In this document: one piece after another, positions 5,155 to 6,877 of the stretch
Position numbering within the stretch: the stretch's first letter is position 1
How the letters are laid out: each line of letters opens with the position of its first letter
From: DATBHW01 sp046704085
GTDB lineage: Bacteria; Chloroflexota; Ktedonobacteria; Ktedonobacterales; DATBGS01
DNA: 6,877 nucleotides
Assembly: GCA_046704085.1 (NCBI GenBank)
Contig: JBJKSJ010000193.1
Location: forward strand, 1 to 6,877
Direction of reading: 5' to 3'
Notes under the pieces: generated by a model
What the model saw: the letters and a program-made list of their open reading frames with translations, nothing else
Database searches by the model: none
Told to the model about the DNA's origin: nothing
Program-made: the position numbers and the translations under genes

Positions 5155-5421
5155 TCACTCCTGCGGCAGATTGTACGGGGCGATAGGAGGCTTGCGGCGC
5201 TTGAAGGTGGCGAACAGGCGCGTCGCATCGAGCGTGACAGTGCCAAAGTACAGCTTGCCATCATAATCAATGGGGACTATCGCCACAAGCTCCCAGCCCG
5301 CCGGGGACCAGTAGTTGAGGATGGCATCCAGGCCAAACACCTGGCTGCCATCGCCCTGCCTCATCACGTATTGGTTGTCTTCGGCGCTAATCACAATACT
5401 CATGTATTCCCACAGGTCCAT
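5155..5421 (-). CDS. DUF4177-like small protein
   Basis: This 88-residue protein fits the DUF4177 pattern: an opening strand 'WEYMSIVI' (4-11), then a helix 'LDAILNYWSPAGWELVAIVP' (31-50) holding the 'LN...GWELV' signature, and a final strand ending 'FATFKRRK' (70-77). The family is small, probably one alpha/beta domain, cytoplasmic and of unknown function. There is no signal peptide or membrane helix. The start is the ATG at 5421 with GGAAGG about nine bases upstream; starts further upstream run into a repeat. It faces the EncFtn gene tail to tail across a hairpin and a repeat. A deletion-damaged paralogue in the same orientation is on the other side of the EncFtn gene (4413-4494), so the two copies flank it. 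A functional link with EncFtn is not shown. Confidence 0.78.
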   Translation of the reverse strand: MDLWEYMSIVISAEDNQYVMRQGDGSQVFGLDAILNYWSPAGWELVAIVPIDYDGKLYFGTVTLDATRLFATFKRRKPPIAPYNLPQE

Positions 5422-5469
5422 GTGGTCTGTCCTTCCTTTGGCAGAACCAGGGCAGGCGCAGCTTTCCCT

Positions 5470-5509
5470 GTAGCGCCGCCTTCCAGGCGGCAGGGGTGGG
5501 GTCTGGCGC
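5470..5509 (+). repeat. GTAGCG hairpin repeat, copy B
   Basis: This 40-base unit is 35/40 identical to 201-240: GTAGCG, hairpin GCCGCC (5475-5480)/GGCGGC (5486-5491) with loop TTCCA, then GTGGGGTCTGGCGC. It sits about 50 bases upstream of the DUF4177-like start and is antisense to that gene. With copy C (inverted, 5535-5557) it makes a facing pair. Confidence 0.75.
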
Positions 5510-5526
5510 GCACATCCCAGCACCCC

Positions 5527-5557
5527 GGCGATGCGCCGCCAGGGACGGAGGCGCTAC
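5527..5557 (-). repeat. GTAGCG hairpin repeat, copy C (inverted)
   Basis: On the minus strand this reads GTAGCGCC (5550-5557), then CCGTCCCTGGCGGC and GCATCGCC. The final 14 bases match 115-128 exactly, and CCGTCCCTGGCGG matches 139-151. It lies within 20 bases of the stop of the L7/L12-like gene and faces copy B. Confidence 0.6.
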
Positions 5558-5574
5558 ACGCGGAACGCCATTGG

Positions 5575-5877
5575 CTAATAGCCGCGCATCTGGCGCTCCA
5601 GCGCGTCAACGGCGTCTTTGGCTTCTTTCAAGCCAAGGCCCGTTTGTTCGCGGTAGGCTTTGATGGCCCCGATCTTATTGCCTTCCCTGATGAGCCTGGC
5701 TATCTCGTCATTGATTTGCTGTGTCGTGGGAATCTGTTCAGGGTCGAAGCCAAGATGCCTGAGCAGAAAATCCACCTTCGCTTCCAGGCGCGCCAGGCGC
5801 ATTTCGGAGTAGTCGCCAAGGGAGAACGCGCAGCACAGCGCCAGCGCGCCGGTCAAGAGAAGCGTGCGTTTCAACAT
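5575..5877 (-). CDS. Membrane-anchored protein with L7/L12 C-terminal-like domain
   Basis: This 100-residue protein begins MLKR followed by a hydrophobic stretch (about 5-19), which is either a signal peptide or a single membrane anchor. Two cysteines (15-16) lie at its end, but the residues before them do not form a standard lipobox. Residues 24-42 look like a short coiled coil (MRLARLEAKVDFLLRHLG). Residues 55-96 match the C-terminal domain of ribosomal protein L7/L12: 'EIARLIREGNKIGAIKAYRE' then 'TGLGLKEAKDAVDALE', with the family's 'K..AIK..RE.TGLGLKEAK..V' signature. In the ribosome that domain recruits translation factors; stand-alone anchored forms occur in other bacteria but their role is not settled. 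It is therefore not the ribosomal gene itself. The ATG at 5877 is supported by AAAGGA eight bases upstream. A repeat (5926-5957) lies upstream and copy C lies just after the stop. Confidence 0.85.
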   Translation of the reverse strand: MLKRTLLLTGALALCCAFSLGDYSEMRLARLEAKVDFLLRHLGFDPEQIPTTQQINDEIARLIREGNKIGAIKAYREQTGLGLKEAKDAVDALERQMRGY

Positions 5878-5925
5878 GATCGCTATCCTTTCATAGATGC
5901 GGTTCTTTCCAGGCGGTCAGGTTCT

Positions 5926-5957
5926 CGTCCCAGCCCGCGCAGGCGGGCTTGGCGGCG
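5926..5957. repeat. CCCGCGCAGGC repeat, first copy
   Basis: CGTCCCAGCCCGCGCAGGC and the following GGGCTTGGCGGCG are matched by 6825-6860 with a few substitutions. The core GCCCGC/GCGGGC forms a short hairpin. The copy lies about 50 bases upstream of the L7/L12-like start; the second copy lies upstream of the S51 gene start, both in the same orientation relative to the gene. Confidence 0.6.
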
Positions 5958-6015
5958 CGGGCGCGCGAGCGCAGCAAGAGTGCGGACGCCCAGCGCTGGA
6001 CGGCGCGAGGCGCAG

Positions 6016-6041
6016 CCTTCAGGCGCGGCCTTCAGGCGCTA
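6016..6041 (-). repeat. 13-bp tandem duplication at the S51 gene end
   Basis: On the minus strand GCGCCTGAAGG occurs twice, separated by two bases. The first copy encodes APEG in frame; the second, shifted by one base, supplies the TGA stop. A duplicated 13-base unit thus appears to have set the present C terminus. Confidence 0.55.
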
Positions 6042-6738
6042 GCGTTTCTACGCGCTCGCCCGCGCGATAGACCTGCTTGCCCTTGCTGGTAAAGACGGTC
6101 ACGGTCCCGCGTCCCTGCGCTGTCCAGTCCTGGCCGGAGCCGACCAGCCCCGTCGAGCCATCCACGCCGACAACGGTGGTCTGACTGCTCGCCAGTCGTC
6201 CCAGGTTCGTAAACATCCCAGGCAACTCGTTGAAGTGCGGGATGATCGCCAGGCCGGGGGCCAGACCCAGCGCGGGGACCGTCCGCCAGAGCCGGGGGAA
6301 ATCGAGCATGCGGTCAGCCAGCGCCATTGCCCCGGCGGAGCAGCCCGCCACGACGCCACCCGCCGCAAAGACGCCCGCGATGGCCCGCCAGCAGGCTGTG
6401 TCGCGCAAGGTGGCGACGAGATACTGCGGCTTGCCGCCGGAGAGATAGACAAAGTTCGCGGCGGCAATCTGCGCGGCCAGCGCCTCCGATTCGGCGTCGG
6501 CGCGCGTCAGCAGCATGGCGGCTTCGACGCTCGCGCCGAGTCTGGTAAAATGCTCGACGCCCATCCTGGCCCAGCGTTCCGGCACGCCCGGCCCATCCGG
6601 CGCGGAGGCTGTCGGCAGCACGACGACGCGCGGCCCTTCTTGTAGTCGTTCGATCAGCAGGCGATCCAGCGGTTCAATTGACGCCAGGAACTCGCCCGCG
6701 CCTACCAGCGCCAACGTCCCCTGCGAAGGTAGATTCAT
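6019..6738 (-). CDS. S51 family peptidase (dipeptidase E/cyanophycinase-like)
   Basis: This 239-residue protein fits peptidase family S51, serine peptidases with a class I glutamine amidotransferase-like fold. The N terminus reads LALVGAGEF (9-17). 'RVVVLPTAS' (37-45) is a Rossmann-type strand, and 'FVYLSGGKPQYL' (96-107) is the conserved GG-loop before a helix. 'GCSAGAMAL' (132-140) is the nucleophile elbow, with Ser134 the likely catalytic serine. 'LGLAPGLAIIPHFNE' (157-171) brings His168, a plausible catalytic histidine. In known members this chemistry cleaves Asp-X dipeptides or the cyanophycin polymer; which substrate applies cannot be told. No signal peptide is seen, so it is likely cytoplasmic. 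The ATG at 6738 has GGAG about 9 bases upstream. The C terminus ends within a tandem duplication (6016-6041). It appears to be a single-gene unit, with the L7/L12-like gene 141 bases beyond. Confidence 0.87.
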   Translation of the reverse strand: MNLPSQGTLALVGAGEFLASIEPLDRLLIERLQEGPRVVVLPTASAPDGPGVPERWARMGVEHFTRLGASVEAAMLLTRADAESEALAAQIAAANFVYLSGGKPQYLVATLRDTACWRAIAGVFAAGGVVAGCSAGAMALADRMLDFPRLWRTVPALGLAPGLAIIPHFNELPGMFTNLGRLASSQTTVVGVDGSTGLVGSGQDWTAQGRGTVTVFTSKGKQVYRAGERVETLAPEGRA

Positions 6739-6824
6739 GTGTTGTTCTCCAAAGCCAGAAAGGTGATGAGTTGCGTCCTGCCAGGCGGCTTACTACTATT
6801 TCCCTTTTTCGTCAGGCAGTCTTC

Positions 6825-6860
6825 CGTCCTAACCCGCGCAGGCAGGCTTTGTGGCGCCGC
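6825..6860. repeat. CCCGCGCAGGC repeat, second copy
   Basis: This matches the repeat at 5926-5957: CGTCC-TA-ACCCGCGCAGGC, then AGGCTT, GGCGCC. It lies about 90 bases upstream of the S51 start. The remaining bases to the right edge (CCCAGCGCC, GTCCAGCC) resemble bases just after the first copy (about 5989-6004). The rest of the 6739-6824 stretch shows no clear promoter or gene. Confidence 0.55.
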
Positions 6861-6877
6861 CCAGCGCCGTCCAGCCC

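Noticed and set aside
5371..6042. 223-codon plus-strand open frame across the L7/L12-like gene
   Set aside because: It runs antisense through a recognised gene and several repeats; the composition is Arg/Ala-rich, typical of spurious frames.
6235..6645. Plus-strand open frames opposite the S51 peptidase
   Set aside because: They are antisense to a gene with conserved catalytic motifs and have no family features.
1..6877. CRISPR array, tRNA, rRNA or insertion sequence
   Set aside because: No regularly spaced direct repeats, cloverleaf-like segments, or transposase-like frames with terminal repeats were seen.

Overview
This is a compact, GC-rich bacterial chromosomal window. It carries many small hairpin-forming repeats, a DUF433/DUF5615 toxin-antitoxin pair, a membrane protein with an N-terminal zinc ribbon, an L7/L12-like membrane-anchored protein and an S51 peptidase. 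This mix, with repeats in nearly every intergenic gap, suggests a large soil-type genome; Chloroflexota (Ktedonobacteria-like) is my best guess, at low confidence because no marker gene is present.

Layout. The plus strand runs first: the C-terminal tail of a probable arylamine N-acetyltransferase (to 115), a repeat-filled gap, a six-repeat TPR protein (311-964), and an intact phage-type portal protein (1007-2527) without terminase, protease or capsid genes beside it. The minus strand follows: a DUF5615 PIN-like toxin (2548-2931) overlapping its DUF433 antitoxin (2915-3187), then a zinc-ribbon/three-TM membrane protein (3290-4291). The latter two transcription units each have a clear sigma70-type promoter with the same 18-bp spacer and the same extended -10, and the antitoxin promoter carries a perfect palindrome at its predicted start site. 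Next is a deletion-damaged DUF4177-like remnant (4413-4494, minus). Divergent from it is an encapsulated-ferritin (EncFtn)-like gene (4690-5025, plus). An intact DUF4177-like paralogue (5155-5421, minus), an L7/L12 C-terminal-domain membrane protein (5575-5877, minus) and an S51 (dipeptidase E/cyanophycinase-like) peptidase (6019-6738, minus) complete the window. No intergenic gap exceeds 300 bases; most are filled by hairpin repeats.

Function. The genes do not form one obvious pathway. The toxin and antitoxin clearly work as a pair. The best leads are: (1) an EncFtn-type ferroxidase that keeps its metal ligands but has no encapsulin shell gene beside it and no recognisable cargo-loading peptide; (2) an orphan, intact portal gene with a cluster of palindromes placed in frame in its N-terminal region; (3) a family of 'GTAGCG' hairpin repeats in which stem bases change in compensating pairs between copies; and (4) inverted repeats in the divergent control region upstream of the EncFtn gene.
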